The position numbers and the translations under genes are program-made. Shown piece by piece: positions 22,575 through 33,693 of a DNA stretch of 64,000 nt. The DNA is taken from NCBI GenBank assembly GCA_963575745.1, contig CAUYUJ010004536.1:207441-271440 (forward strand), in the 5' to 3' direction. Origin of the DNA: Prorocentrum cordatum. Its lineage: Eukaryota; Sar; Dinophyceae; Prorocentrales; Prorocentraceae. Numbering within the stretch: the stretch's first letter is position 1; every line of letters begins with the position of its first letter. The notes under the pieces were generated by a model. That model was not told the DNA's origin and ran no database searches. It saw only the letters and a program-made list of their open reading frames with translations.

Positions 22575-25500
22575 TCAGAGAAACACGCCCCTCTGGACCA
22601 CGCCGACGCCCAGACTCTTGAAGTCGCCGCCCACGGGGTGGCCGCCCGCGGCCCACGCCGCGCGCAGCGCGGCCGCGCCCTCGTCCCTCACGCGGTTGCC
22701 GTCGAGGCTGAGGGTCTGCAGGCTCGGCAGGGCGCCCGGGGCCCGGAGGGCCTCCGCCAGGGCGGCCGCGCCCTTGCCCCCCACGCGGTTGGCAGAGAGG
22801 TAGAACACCTGCAGGCGCGGCAGGGCGCCCGGGGCCCGGAGCGCCTCCGCCAGGGCGGCCGCGCCCTCGTCCCCCACGCGGTTGCGGGAGAGGCCGAGCC
22901 ACTGCAGGCGCGGCAGGGCGCCCGGGGCCCGGAGGGCCTCCGCCAGGGCGGCCGCGCCCTCGTCCCCCACGCGGTTGCCGAGGCCGAACACCTGCAGGCT
23001 CGGCAGGGCGCCCGGGGCCCGGAGGGCCTCCGCCAGGGCGGCCGCGCCCTCGTCCCCCACGTAGTTGCCGTTGAGATGGAGGGCCTGCAGGCGCGGCAGG
23101 GCGCCCGGTGCCCGGAGGGTCTCCGCCAGGGCGGCCGCGCCCTCGTTCCCCACGCGGTTGTTGCCGAGGTGGAGCTTCTGCAGGCGCGGCAGGGCGCCTG
23201 GGGCCCGGAGGGCCCCCGCCAGGGCGGCCGCGCCCTCGTCCCCCACGTAGTTGCATTTGAGGTGGAGCTCCTGCAGGCGCGGCAGGGCGCCCGGTGCCCG
23301 GAGGGTCTCCGCCAGGGCGGCCGCGCCCTCGTCCCCCACGGGGTTGTAGTTGAGGTCGAGCTTCTGCAGGCGCGGCAGGGCGCCGGGGGCCCGGAGGGCC
23401 TCCGCCAGGGCGGCCGCGCCCTCGTTCCCCACGCGGATGTCGTTGAGGTGGAGCTCCTGTAGGCGCGGCAGGGCGCCCGGGGCCCAGAGGGCCTCCGCCA
23501 GGGCGGCCGCGCCCTCGTCCCCCACGGGGTTGTTGCCGAGGTAGAACTCCTGCAGGCGCGGCAGGGCGCCCGGGGCCCGGAGGGCCTCCGCCAGGGCGGC
23601 CGCGCCTTGGCCCCCCACGCGGATGTAGTCGAGGTAGAGCACCTGCAGGCGCGGCAGGGCGCCCGGTGCCCGGAGGGCCTCCGCCAGGGCGGCCGCGCCC
23701 TCGTCCCCCACGCGGTTGTTGCCGAGGTGGAGCTCCTGCAGGCGCGGCAGGGCGCCCGGGGCCCGGAGGGCCTCCGCCAGGGCGGCCGCGCCCTCGCCCC
23801 CGACGCGGTTGCCGTTGAGGTGGAGCTCCTGCAGGCGCGGCAGGGCGCCCGGGGCCCGGAGGGCCTCCGCCAGGGCGGCCGCGCCCTCATCCCCCACGCG
23901 GTTGTCGTTGAGGCCGAGCGCCTGCAGGCTCGGCAGAGCGCCCGGGGCCCGGAGGGCCTCCGCCAGGGCGGCCGCGCCCTCGTCCCCCACGCGGTTGCAG
24001 GAGAGGCCGAGCTTCTGCAGGCGCGGCAGGGCAGGGGCCCGGAGGGCCTCCGCCAGGGCGGCCGCGCCCTCGTCCCCAACGCTGTTGCCGTTGAGGCCGA
24101 GGGCCTGCAGGCGCGGCAGGGCGCCCGGGGCCCGGAGGGCCTCCGCCAGGGCGGCCGCGCCCTCGTCCCCCACGCGGCGGTTGTTGTTGAGGCCGAGCTC
24201 CTGCAGGCGCGGCGCGGCGCCCGAAGCAAGCACCGCGGCCACCTGCCTGACCTCCTCGTCCCCCCATTCCAGCGTCTCGTACACCAACCGCTCTGCGGAC
24301 TCGAAGCGCTGCGCGAACGCCGACCGGTACAGCTCGGCAACCCGTGGGCGATCGTCCTTGCCGTTCGTGAAGCCCTTGCTGTGGAGCTCCGCTTCGAAAT
24401 CGTCGGGCAAGGCGGGCGCCTTCCGCCCTGCGGCGCACGTGTGTACAAGCGAAAAGTTAGAGCGCCCGTCGTGGCCATAATATTGATGCTCGTCTCCAGT
24501 GGCTTGTCCGAGATCCACCAAGCAGGCCCAATTCTTTGTCAACATTGCCCATGAGGACTCGCAAAAACACCAGCCGCGGTCGAAATAAGGTACAATGTTG
24601 CCAGATCGGGTGTATGCTGCAGGATTGCCGTAATCATCGGGGAACCGTGTCAGCATGAATACGACTGTGGCAGGGTGGGAGTAGAAACTCCCAAGGCTGT
24701 CCAAGGCATCTTTGAAGAGCTCACGCTCGCGCTCGAAGCGGCCGATTGCGTCGGCCTCAAAGCACTCTGACCTTTCGAGCCGCTGATACGCGCACCGCTG
24801 AGGGGCACCCTTGCAATCCCTGCAGTTCTGATGGATGCAGCAGAAATCCATGAACACTGCCCAGCGGCCAGTGATATTAGGGAAAGGATCTGCAGACAGC
24901 AGCTGCAAAGCCCGGCCCAGGACGCGCAGGTTGTGGCCGTGAGGGTCGGGGTGATTCGCCTGCAACCAGCAATGTGAAATACAAACGATGTGCAGCAGTG
25001 GCACCTGGCCCTCGCCAGTGTCAGCTGTGGCAGCTTTGACCCCGCTGTGGGGCATGAACGCAGTCGGCGGCAAGGCCTGGCGCGGCTCGAGGGTCCCGCC
25101 GGAGCCCGCCCGCTCCACCACCCACTCCGCGTCCACCAGGACAACCGCCCCGCTGCCGAGCACGGGGTCGAGCTCATGGCCGCCGAACTTTTCCCACACA
25201 GCTCCTGCTTCCGCTCCGTCACTTCCACATCCTCCAACTCGGGCAGGTGCGGTAACTGCTGCGCCACGGCCTCGTCGGGGTCTGGCGCGGGGACTCCCGC
25301 GCTCTCTGGCGGCGCGTGCGGCAGCGGCGCCCCGGCATAGGAAAGCGCGGCCATGCCGCGGCGAAGCTCGGCCCGGGCGAAGTCCATGGTGGCGATGTGT
25401 GCGCTCACGCGTTCCTCGACGGCTCTCAGCGACGCGCCTATTGCCTCGACCTGCTGCAGCCGCTCCAGCTGCTGGATCCGCGCAACGAGCTTCACAACCT

Positions 25501-25591
25501 GGCCGTACTCTCCGTTGTCCACCGCCTGCTTGGCGCAATCTTTCAGCGCGGCCACCTGCGTGGCCAGCGCGCCACCATCGCGCGCGGACAT
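22575..25591 (-). CDS. TIR-like domain plus 17 leucine-rich repeats; frame broken by 2-nt insertion
   Basis: Translation most likely starts at ATG 25,591 (MSARDGGALATQ). The first 130 residues include a coiled-coil-like stretch (VVKLVARIQQLERLQQVE) and end ...VTERKQEL. A 2-nt insertion near 25,195-25,200 then breaks the frame. The upstream partial copy lacks it and reads through as ELWEKFGG...ELDPVLGSG. The next domain (about 24,985-24,530) has CISHCW, WAVFMDFCCIHQ and FDRGWCFCESSW, spaced like the TIR-like domains joined to repeats in many protist proteins. This is inference; a catalytic Glu was not pinned down. From about 24,235 follow 17 repeats of 28 residues (84 bp) of the type VGDEGAAALAEALRAPGALPR with LQxLxLxxN, the ribonuclease-inhibitor class of LRR. 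Unit 3 lacks one residue and unit 14 another. A role in recognition or signalling is plausible but not shown. Confidence 0.75.
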
Positions 25592-25685
25592 GCTGTAAGC
25601 GCGGAGGCCGAGTAGGGCAGCCGCAGCGCCGCTCGCAAAAGTGTGCGACGGGCAGCGGGTAGCGATGGGCTGGCGAGTCTTTGCT

Positions 25686-25705
25686 CTTGAACCAAGCTGC
25701 TGCGG
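25686..25705 (-). other. Possible diverged spliced leader relict upstream of LRR gene
   Basis: The minus strand reads CCGCAGC-AGCTTGGTTCAAG. It agrees with the SL at about 16 of 21 positions, including TTGG-TCAAG, and ends 94 nt before the proposed start. The match is weak and could be chance. Confidence 0.3.
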
Positions 25706-25769
25706 ACGCCCCCCTCTCCTTCCACCTCCATCCCCTTCCCTCTCCGCATGCCCCGCCGCTTCCCTTTCC

Positions 25770-26020
25770 GTCACTCCTCTCCACCACCCACTCCGCGTCC
25801 ACCAGGACAATCGCCCCGCTGCCGAGCACGGGGTCAAGCTCAAGGCCGCCGAACTTTTCCCACAGCTCCTACTTCCGCTCCGTCCCTTCTAACTCGGGCA
25901 GGTGCGGCTGCCGCGGCCCCCCGGCGGCCTCGCTGGCCTCCTGCCCCACGGCGCTACCATCGCAGCAACTCCAGCACGAGCGCATCGCAGCCAGCGCGCC
26001 GCCCTCGGGCGCCGACATCT
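25770..26020 (-). pseudogene. Partial upstream copy of the LRR gene 5' end
   Basis: The minus strand encodes MSAPEGGALAA, then after a large internal deletion QPHLPELEGTERK, a TAG where the main copy has CAG, and ELWEKFGGLELDPVLGSG through VDAEWVVER. The main gene has MSARDGGALAT, PHLPELEDVEVTERKQ and the same LDPVLGSG block. Homology stops after VVER. It is a 5' fragment made by tandem duplication. It is useful because it keeps the reading frame that the main copy has lost. Confidence 0.75.
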
Positions 26021-26812
26021 TGGAGGCCGCACGGAGTCCCAGGTGGTCCACCGCACCTCAGCGCCGCGCTGCAGATGTGCGCGACAAGCAGCGTGTCGCA
26101 AGAAGGTCGGAACTGGGGAAACCAATGGTACCGATACCACTGCTCCCCGAACCTCTCCCGGAATGCGTTCTGACCCGGATTTCGAAGCGAGTCCAGCGGT
26201 GGCGACGAGGGCCTCCGAAGAGGCCGAAATAGGGGAAAGCGAAAGAACCGTAATGGCAATGGGCACCTTTTCCTCCTCCGGGGAACTCCCGGGCTCTTGG
26301 GCCAGGCTGCGGACCCCCTCTCTCTTCTCGCCCTCTTTCACTCCACGATTCGCCTCCACCCCCTCTTCCTCGCCCCCCCGCCCCCACTCGTCCGATTCGT
26401 GCCCCCCCCCCCTGGCTCGCCTTCGCTCTCAGCGCCCTCTGCTCTCCTCCCGAGGCAACATTTTCACGGATTGAGGCGGATGGTTTTCAAAATGTGGCTC
26501 TCGCCTCAGCGCCGCGCGCTTTCGAGTATTAACATTTGCAATCCCCACAATGGTGTTTGGGCGCGTTTCAGGGTCTTCAAACGGTTGTCTCCCAGCGAGG
26601 CGGTTCCTTCAGTAAAAATGAACCTTTGTAGAAGCCTGTGAAGAGGGAGCTTGGAGGCATGGTTTATGCCAACACCGTCGATGAGTCTCGGGTTTCCACT
26701 GGTCCTCCTCCTTTTCCTCCTCCTTGTTCCCCCTCTTTCCTCCTGCTCCTCCTCTTCCTCCTCGTCCTCGTCCTCGTCCCCCCCCCTCTCTCCTCCTCCC
26801 CCTCCTCGGCCC
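26021..26812. other. Spacer, no gene recognised
   Basis: Pyrimidine-rich stretches lie at 26,325-26,440 and 26,700-26,810 (CTCCTCCTC). A short word, CTCAGCGCCGCGCG, occurs near 26,050 and 26,503. No convincing coding frame was seen. Confidence 0.45.
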
Positions 26813-26814
26813 GA

Positions 26815-27020
26815 CCAGCGACCCGGATCGGACCTCGAGACTATGGCCGAACAACTCGCGGATCGGCCATCGAGATAATGGCCGAACGAAGCCAGGACGA
26901 CCCAGATCGACCCTCGAGCCTATGGCCGAACGGTCGAGGCCCAAACGACCCAGATCGGCCCTCGAGACTATGGCCGAACGAGGCCCGAACGACCTGGATC
27001 GGCCCTCGAGACCCCAGAGG
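26815..27020. repeat. ~45-bp tandem repeat, five copies
   Basis: Units of the type GATCGGCCCTCGAGACTATG followed by GCCGAACGA recur five times with small length differences. Confidence 0.85.
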
Positions 27021-28086
27021 GTGCGGGGATCGATGCTATAGATCCGCGCGCTGTGGATCGGTAGTGCTAGGTTGTCCGGTCGATGTGGTTCGATGTATGT
27101 ATATGTGTATTTAACCATATCTATATATGGATCTGTATGTGTATACGTAGTGTATACGTAAATGTGTATGCAATGTATATGCATGTGTATGTACATACAT
27201 GCGCGGACACCCTCCGAGCTTTGTGTGTACCGTCAGGGAAGTGAAGTGGTATAACAGTGCTGGCCCTCAATGGTGGTTTATACAACAGCACCCTCCACCG
27301 AGGCCCAGAGGCAATCCGTCGGAAGGTGTCTGAACATACTTTGTTGTGGCGGATCCCCCCGCGGTTTTTCGGCTGGATTCGACCTCCTGTACATCGACCT
27401 CCGCAAAAAAAAACTCCACGAACACCCGGCGCGAACATTCTTCCACGGGTTGCAAGGTCTTCTCCGGCGACTTGGCAAGGCTGGCTTCTCCCCGCTTCTC
27501 ACCCTTCGGCGGACGCAGAGCTGCATCCGCGACCGTGCCCTGCGCACGCGGCGGCGCGAGGGAAGTGCAAGGGGCTGCCTGGCAGGGCAGCTGTGTTCTA
27601 TGAAAGGGCACCGCCCTGCCCGCGCGCGCCGCCCCCCCCCCGAACCCCGAACCCTCGAACAACTGCCGCCGCAGATGCTGGGCCGGTGCGGCGGCGTGGA
27701 ACGGCGCAGTATACTCCGACTTTCACAGAGTCCGCCGACCACCGCTTGCCGGGGGCGACGTGGCGAGTGAGACATTTGGCTGTCGCCCTCCCCGTTTCCC
27801 CCTCCCCTCCCTGCCCCCCTCCCCCTCCCCATCCTCCTCCTCCTCCTCCTCCTCCTCGTGCGTCGCTGCGAACAAGTTCTCTCCCCCTCAGCGCCTACCG
27901 CTGGCCCTGGCCACCTGCGCCTTCAGGGGCGCGGCCCGCCGCGCCCATTCCTCGCTGAGAGCCCCCGGGGGCAGGTAAAGTGAGCGAGGGTTGACAAATA
28001 GCAGATAGGCGGCAGCTGGGACGGACAAACTGGACTTGGTCGGGAGGAAAGTACCAAAGCGACAGATCGGGCAACTGTGAACATCT
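27021..28086. other. Spacer, no gene recognised
   Basis: 27,100-27,200 is a TATG/TGTA-rich patch with many alternating purine-pyrimidine steps. 27,780-27,860 is pyrimidine-rich. A short frame on the minus strand ending at 27,888 (FFKDVHSCPICRFGTFL) could be a remnant of the adjacent retrotransposon's 3' end, but this is uncertain. Confidence 0.4.
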
Positions 28087-29126
28087 TTAAAGAAGGACAG
28101 AGCGGAGGGGGTCAAGGAAGCGGGGGCGTGTCCAATAATGCACAAACGAATCGCAAGCCTCACAACCAAGCGTGCATGAGAGGGCAGTGTCATCATGAAA
28201 ACGCATGGACGTGTGCCAACTGCCAGTGAGAGTCTTCCATATGGCGTTAGTGAATGGCCCTCTCATCTTCAGGAGAAGGGCGCGGACCTCTTCCCAATCC
28301 ACAAAGTCGAGAATCTCACGAGCGTCAGGAAACCACCGAGCGAGACGAGCGGCGAACACCCGACCGAGATCATCAGGGAAGAGTTCCGCAGACAGGACTC
28401 GCATTAACCTACCTTGGAGCTTGATGCACCGAGGGGGTCGGGGGAGGTCAGCGGCAAGGGTCAAGAGCTCCGTCGCGGCCGCCAGCGCAATCGATCCAGC
28501 GCGAGAGAGAGAGGGGGTCCGAGGGAACCCTGCGGCAGCGTCTCCAAGCGTCTCCACAAAAGACGGGCAGGCCCAAAAGGTCGGGGCGGTCTTCCCCGCG
28601 ACCAGGGACACAATCTCGAGGTGTTCGTTGGCAAACTCCCTCAACTGACGCAGAATGACAGCATGCTCAGGGAAGGTGGAAATGGCAGAGCGCATCAGGG
28701 TGGCTGCACATAAAGCTTCAATACTCACAACAGATGGTCCACCCCGAGCTCCGAGGTTCAACCGCGCGGCTTGCGAGATGGCATAGCGTGGGGCACGATA
28801 AAGAGAGGCGAGGGCCGCATGTTCCACTCGGGCGACAGGAGAGGGCAGGGCGGGGCAGGAAGGAGGGAGAGAACAGAACTGGGCAACGTAGCTGAGAATG
28901 GAGATCGCTCGACTGGAGCGCAGATATTGAGTGATGGCCGCTGGCGAATTCCCAGCAGCAGTCACAGCGCATCGCGACGCCCGCTTCAGGATTGTCGCGC
29001 GCCATGACTCGGCGGTGACAGCCGGCCCCAACTGGAGCCCGAGGTACTTCGCAGAGGCTGCGACCTGAAAGGGGCCCCACTCAGGCACAGTGTTCTGAAG
29101 CCAGCGTCTGCACTTGGCAACGAGGG
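28087..29126 (-). pseudogene. LINE ORF2 C-terminal region with zinc-knuckle-like motif
   Basis: After the G tract the frame reads AKYLGLQLGPAVTAESW, the usual post-RT thumb region (YLG-x-x-L), then a helical segment. It ends with LSCTLGCEACDSFVHYWTRP, which resembles the Cys/His motif (C-x2-3-C-x-DS-x2-H) near the end of many LINE ORF2 proteins. It stops at 28,087. Confidence 0.65.
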
Positions 29127-30499
29127 GGGGGGGGGGGGGGGGGGCAAAACGGCCCCGCCAACGGAACCAGGAGACACTGTGATTTCTTGAGAACAAGACA
29201 TGCTAGGGCCTCACTGCACTCAAAAACCGCTTTGAGATGTGTAAGTGCACGACGGGCCATCACCACTGATCCGATGTCGTCAGCGCGCGCCCTTGCAAGG
29301 CTCAGCCGTGGGGTGGGCGCGAAGGGGGGCGAGCAAGAAAGACCATCGGGTGGGCGCTGCAACTGGTTCTCGACATGGTCGTTTCGCTCCTCGGGCTGCC
29401 CCGAGCGCTCCCAGAAGTCAACCAGGAACGGGTGGCTGGCAAGTGCGAAGAGAACGCCTGATCCAGGACAGCCCTGGATGATGCCCACGTCAATGTTGAG
29501 GAGGAATCGGCGCTCTCTCGCGAAGGCCCCGAAGCAGCGAACCCCAGAATGCAGAAGCTCGACGTAGATCCGAAGAGGAGTGGGAACACCAAAGGCCGCC
29601 ACACTGCTGTGAAACCTTTCCTGTGCGACCGATGGGAAGGCCTGTCCGAAGTCAAATGCAAAGAGGGCTGGGGGCCGAACAGCGGCGTCGGGCAACGTAG
29701 ACGCCATCCCACCCCTGGCATCAAGTTCCAAGATGTTCAGTCCAAAGTTGCGGCCTCGTACGAACCCCCTCTGCGAGAAATGAATCCTGTCCTTCAGGGC
29801 CTTGCTGAGATTCTCGAAGATGGCGCCAGTGATGAGCTCATTTGATGATTGTTTGAGCCCCAGAGGGGGAGTTTGATCCGCAGCCCGAGACACGCCGTTC
29901 GAGTCTTGTTCATCCTCCCCTTTAACAATAAAGACCCCCCTGACGTGGTTGAACGACGGTACCATGCCCCCCCCACTATGTAACCACCACAACCCTTCGT
30001 CAAGAATGCTGAGCCCCGCGGGGTGCCGTTTCCAAGCCCTGTATGGGAGCCCATCAAGACCTGGGGCGCTGTCTTCGGATCTCTCAAGGCGAGCTTCCAG
30101 TTGGCGAAGGGAAGGGGGAGGAAGGTCAGAAATATCGATATCAGAAGCGTGATGATGAAGATAGGCTTGCGCAGCATGAACGTGGATCTCTTTCCTGGCG
30201 AAGACAGGCTGCCGCTGGTTGGCCAGCAGCGAGAGGGCAGCGCCAGGCTCGGCGACAACAGACTGGCCGTCCGTTGTTCTGATCCCCTGCAGGGGCATCC
30301 TGCGCCCAAAGGGGCTCCAGAGTCTACTGCGTCGAATTGTGCTTCTCAATTTCCTTCTGGCTTTCGCTCTCGTAATCTCGTCGGTCGCGTCGGAGATGGT
30401 TCTCCTCGGGGCCGCCTGTTTCTGCGTCGGAACCAGCTCGTGGACCGAGTTCGAACGACGATGAAACTCAGGGGCGCCGATCAGCTCCACTGTCCCCAT
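29081..30499 (-). pseudogene. LINE ORF2 reverse transcriptase domain
   Basis: Within 472 codons the RT blocks are recognisable in order: SAPGLDGLPYRAWK, RPADQTPPLGLKQSSNELI-like, FSQRGFVRGRNFG, ALFAFDFGQAFPSV (motif A, with Asp), GIIQGCPGSGVLFALA (motif B) and ARARADDIGSVV (motif C, with ADD in place of the usual YADD). It then runs into a long G tract (29,127-29,148), where the frame changes. The domain would copy element RNA into DNA at the nicked target. Confidence 0.8.
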
Positions 30500-31670
30500 C
30501 CAGCGGGTCGATCCGAAGGAAAAGCTTGCCTAATTCGCAAGACCTCCAAAGCTGTTGGGCATGCCGAAAATCTTGCCGCCAGACTGCTCGACGACTCCCT
30601 TTGATCACCGCCGAGCGCGAATAGGGAGTCGGGCGTCTTGGAGATGAGGCTCTCGCGGGCGAGCTTCGCCGCTTCCCGCGTCATCTGGGTCTGAAATTCC
30701 AGCCGCAGCGGTGGGGTGAGCCTACTCTGAGCACAAACCTCATCAATGTTCTCCAGGAATTGCTGGTACTCGGGTCGATCGCAGACCTCTGGAGGAACGG
30801 GGCGCTCGCTGTCAGGCACAGGTTTCCCAGGGCAAACAACAACCCGAACAGGTCCATGATCAGAGATCCCTTTGCGGTTCAGTAGTTCGGGGGATTCCGC
30901 CACCACGCCTGCAAGACTCATCTGCGTGCGCAGCCACCCAGGGGGCGAGACGAACTGCCTATCGATGTAGGTGGGCATCCGCTTGGGGGCGAAGTGATGG
31001 GGGTGCTCGGGGACCTCGACCTCGACCATTTTCCCGAGGGCTTTCATGAGGGTTCTGCCCTGGGGGGCTCGCCAAGCCGGAAGAGATCGATGGGGGTGCT
31101 TCATCTACCTCGGCGTCGGGCTCCTTCCGCGGGGGCACGCGCGCAAAATTGAAGTCCCCGCTGACCAGGGCCAGGGACTTGGTGGGGTTCGCCTGCGCCT
31201 CCTCCAAATCAGCCAAGATGAGTTCTGCTAGTAGTTCTTTATCTTCGCGGGGAGGCTTATAGTTATGAATGTTGTAATGGGCCAGCGGGGAACTATCATC
31301 CATAGTCAGTGCAACTCGCAAAGTGCGTCCTGGAAGGATTTGCCGAGCACAAACCTCTGGTCCGTGGTCTCTGCGAAAGTGAAAACTGGGGAGGAACGTG
31401 ACAACGCCGCCAGCCTGCTCATTCGAGCAGGAGGAAGCGCACGCCTGGAATTGCAGGCGATTGTTATACAAGAAGTCCGGAATCTCGAGAAGGGTACCAT
31501 GGCTCTCTTGGACTGCTACAGTGGCGCCTTTGGCGAGAAGGCGTCGGAGGAGGGCGAGCTTGGGTTCGCGTCGGGGAACAGAAAGATGGAAGGGGGCTCG
31601 GGCGTTCCAAGTAGTCGGACTGAGGGGCAATTCTTCGGATAGTGGACCTCTCCACCATCTCAGTATGCTG
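30481..31670 (-). pseudogene. LINE ORF2 N-terminus: APE-type endonuclease
   Basis: The frame contains VAVQESHGTLLEIPDF (a QE-type catalytic Glu motif), HYNIHNYKPP and LALVSGDFNFA (the GDFN motif). After a frame change near 31,090 it continues to YIDRQFVSPPGWL and GISDHGPVRV (the SDH motif). These motifs in this order are diagnostic of endonuclease/exonuclease/phosphatase-fold nucleases that nick target DNA for LINE integration. The frame ends at 30,481, and the reverse transcriptase continues in another frame that overlaps it by about 20 nt. Confidence 0.75.
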
Positions 31671-32757
31671 CTAAATAGACCACTGCGGCACCGCCGCAGG
31701 CTGCAAACTGGCCTCGAACCTCCTCTGAACGCTCTCCTTGTCGATCCCCGGCTCCACCAAGTTGGGAACGCACCGCTCGACCTTGGGAGCTTCGTCGCCA
31801 GGCGCAGGGGCGATGCGTGCCAATGGCTTCCAGCTCGCCGAGATCTCGCCCTTCGCTTTGTCCGAAAAGTACATGTTCCCGCTGGCCACGCGCTCAAAGG
31901 CGCGCGCAACAACTTGAGGCCCAGTTCCCCCTTGACCATCGCCCGGTTCTTGTCCGTGCTGATGAATAGCTCAGTTCTGGTGCCATCAATTGCAAGGGCC
32001 GTGTGTCTCTCCCAGTCTCCGTTGGCGAACCTGAGAGCACCGATCGCCTGCGCCGCCTTCCGCTGGGCAAAGGTGGGGTTCCCGCGGGCCCTGACCACGA
32101 AGCGTTCGCCCGCAGGGTCAGAGGAGAAGGTGCAATCCTCCTTGCCGATCTGTGATCTTTCCAGCCGCGCGCCGATGCTAGCTTCGACGTCCTTGGCGGT
32201 GACGACTGCTTTGCTGCGGATGACCAAGATACAAGGGTCCACGTGCCTGTTGAACGATGAATCCTGCACAACAGCCGTCGGCTCCTCTGCTTTGATACAA
32301 TGAATAAGTTGCTGAAGCTCGGCCACTTGGCGCTCCAGCGCGCTGACCCTGAGCTGGGTATGGTTCTGCTGCGCTTGCATGTCGGCGAATCGAGTCTCAA
32401 CCTGCTTGCTGATGTTGTCGCACGACTTGGCCACTCCTGCACCGAACTCCGTGAATTGGACTGCAACTTGGCAACCGCATCGAACAGCTCGTTGCGAGTG
32501 TCGGTGACGAAGGAGCGAAGCGCGGCCACAGCGGTCAGAGCGTCGCCATCTTCGCTGCCCTTGGCCTTCTTGTGGGGGCTGCCACCGGGTGGGAACTGGC
32601 CCCCACTTGTGCCTTCCTGAGATGAGAAGGTGGCAATGGAATCGTAAGCGGCAGCAAGAGAAGCCATCGAAGTCCGATCAGCGTCATGGGCCATGCTGCT
32701 CCGAAGGAGCAGGAAAGGCGGAAGCGGAGGGGAAAGGGGAAATGTCCGCCAGCGCAC
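31671..32757 (-). pseudogene. LINE ORF1: coiled-coil nucleic-acid-binding protein
   Basis: The first frame starts at ATG 32,757 or 32,695 (MAHDADRTSMASLAA) and carries a basic patch (SPHKKAKGSEDGD). Around 32,460 it must shift into the frame with KSCDNISKQVETRFADM and the heptad-like VSALERQVAELQQLI, a coiled coil. This is followed by a segment (CILVIRSKAVVTAKDVEASI...GERFVVRARGN) that resembles the RRM-like fold of L1-type ORF1 proteins. A second shift near 31,900 leads to ASGNMYFSDKAKGEIS and a stop at 31,671. Such proteins bind element RNA. The frameshifts make this copy inactive if they are real. Confidence 0.6.
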
Positions 32758-32815
32758 GACACGCTGGATGGCCTGGAGGGGCTGCCCGCTCGCCGTGGGG
32801 GTCTCTGGTCCCCAC

Positions 32816-32836
32816 CTTGAGCCAAAATGGCAACGG
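32816..32836 (-). other. Relict spliced leader at LINE 5' end
   Basis: The minus strand reads CCGTTGCCATTTTGGCTCAA followed by G. It matches the dinoflagellate SL at 20 of 21 positions. It marks the 5' end of the LINE copy and lies 58 nt before the first Met of ORF1. Confidence 0.93.
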
Positions 32837-33603
32837 ATCTCCTCCTCCTCCTCCTCCTCCTCCTCCTCCCCCTCCTGGGGTCCAACGTGCTATCGGAAAA
32901 AGGAAGGGGCAGGCGCGAGCTCGCCAGCGCACCCCTGGGGGCCTCGGGGGCCTCCGAGTAGCCCCAGGCAGCCAAGAGGGCCCAGGAAGAGCGCCAGGAC
33001 AGACGAAGAAAGCGTCGAAGCAGCCCAGAAAACATCCACGACGACCCAAGATGACTTCAAGGCCGCCCACAGAGCCCCCAAGACGGCCCAACGTGTTCCA
33101 CGAGGACCGCCAGAGAGGCCCCCAAGCCAAACTCGTCGCATTCCCCCAAGACAACGTACGTTTGGAACACACTCGCCTTTTCCGTCCTGACAACCTCCAA
33201 GACTGCCCAAGGGACCGCCAAGATCGTGACAAGACAGTCGACGAGGCCCCCAAGAGAGCCCCCAAACGGCCCAAGACGGCCTGAGACAGCCCCACAGAGG
33301 TCCCAAGACGACCCAAGATGGCTCCAGAAGAGCCCAAGAGAATACGAACTGATATTCGAGCCTTTCCCTCCAAAGTGGCCCCAGGAGTCTCCCAGAATCT
33401 CCCGGGGTGCCCCCGATAGGCTCCAAGAACCATCCAAAACGGCGCCAAGAACCCCCCCACCCCAAGAGACCCCAGCAAGCCTCCCAAATGCACCCAAGAG
33501 CCCTCCAAGAGGCCCCATGAGAGGCATCCCAAGAGACCGTCAGATTGATCCAGTACTTCTGACCCACAGCCCAGGCACGATGGCGGGTAGGGCCGAAGGC
33601 CGC

Positions 33604-33693
33604 TAGATCCGCCGCCCCCTTTTGCTTCAGCAAAGGGGTGCCCGGCGTGCCGAATCCTATCGGTTTTGGTTTTGGTTCTTTTTCCAAAAGAAC
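33604..33693. repeat. Hairpin module M1 (partial: HP3, HP4)
   Basis: HP3 has left arm CCCCTT(T)TGCT and right arm AGCAAAGGGG around a TC loop. HP4 is GTTCTTTT / AAAAGAAC. The HP1 part is missing. Confidence 0.75.

Larger units (their letters stand above)
28087..32836 (-). mobile_element. Non-LTR (LINE-type) retrotransposon, frameshifted
   Basis: On the minus strand the order is SL relict, ORF1 (coiled coil), APE-type endonuclease, reverse transcriptase and a C-terminal zinc-knuckle region, as in LINE elements with two ORFs. At least five frame changes break it, and a run of 22 G interrupts the end of the reverse transcriptase. The 5' end appears complete because it begins at the SL relict. 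The 3' limit is not certain; no poly(A) or target-site duplication was identified. Confidence 0.8.

Noticed and set aside
28195-30604. Plus-strand frames of 100-190 codons
   Set aside because: They are antisense shadows of the LINE endonuclease and reverse transcriptase.
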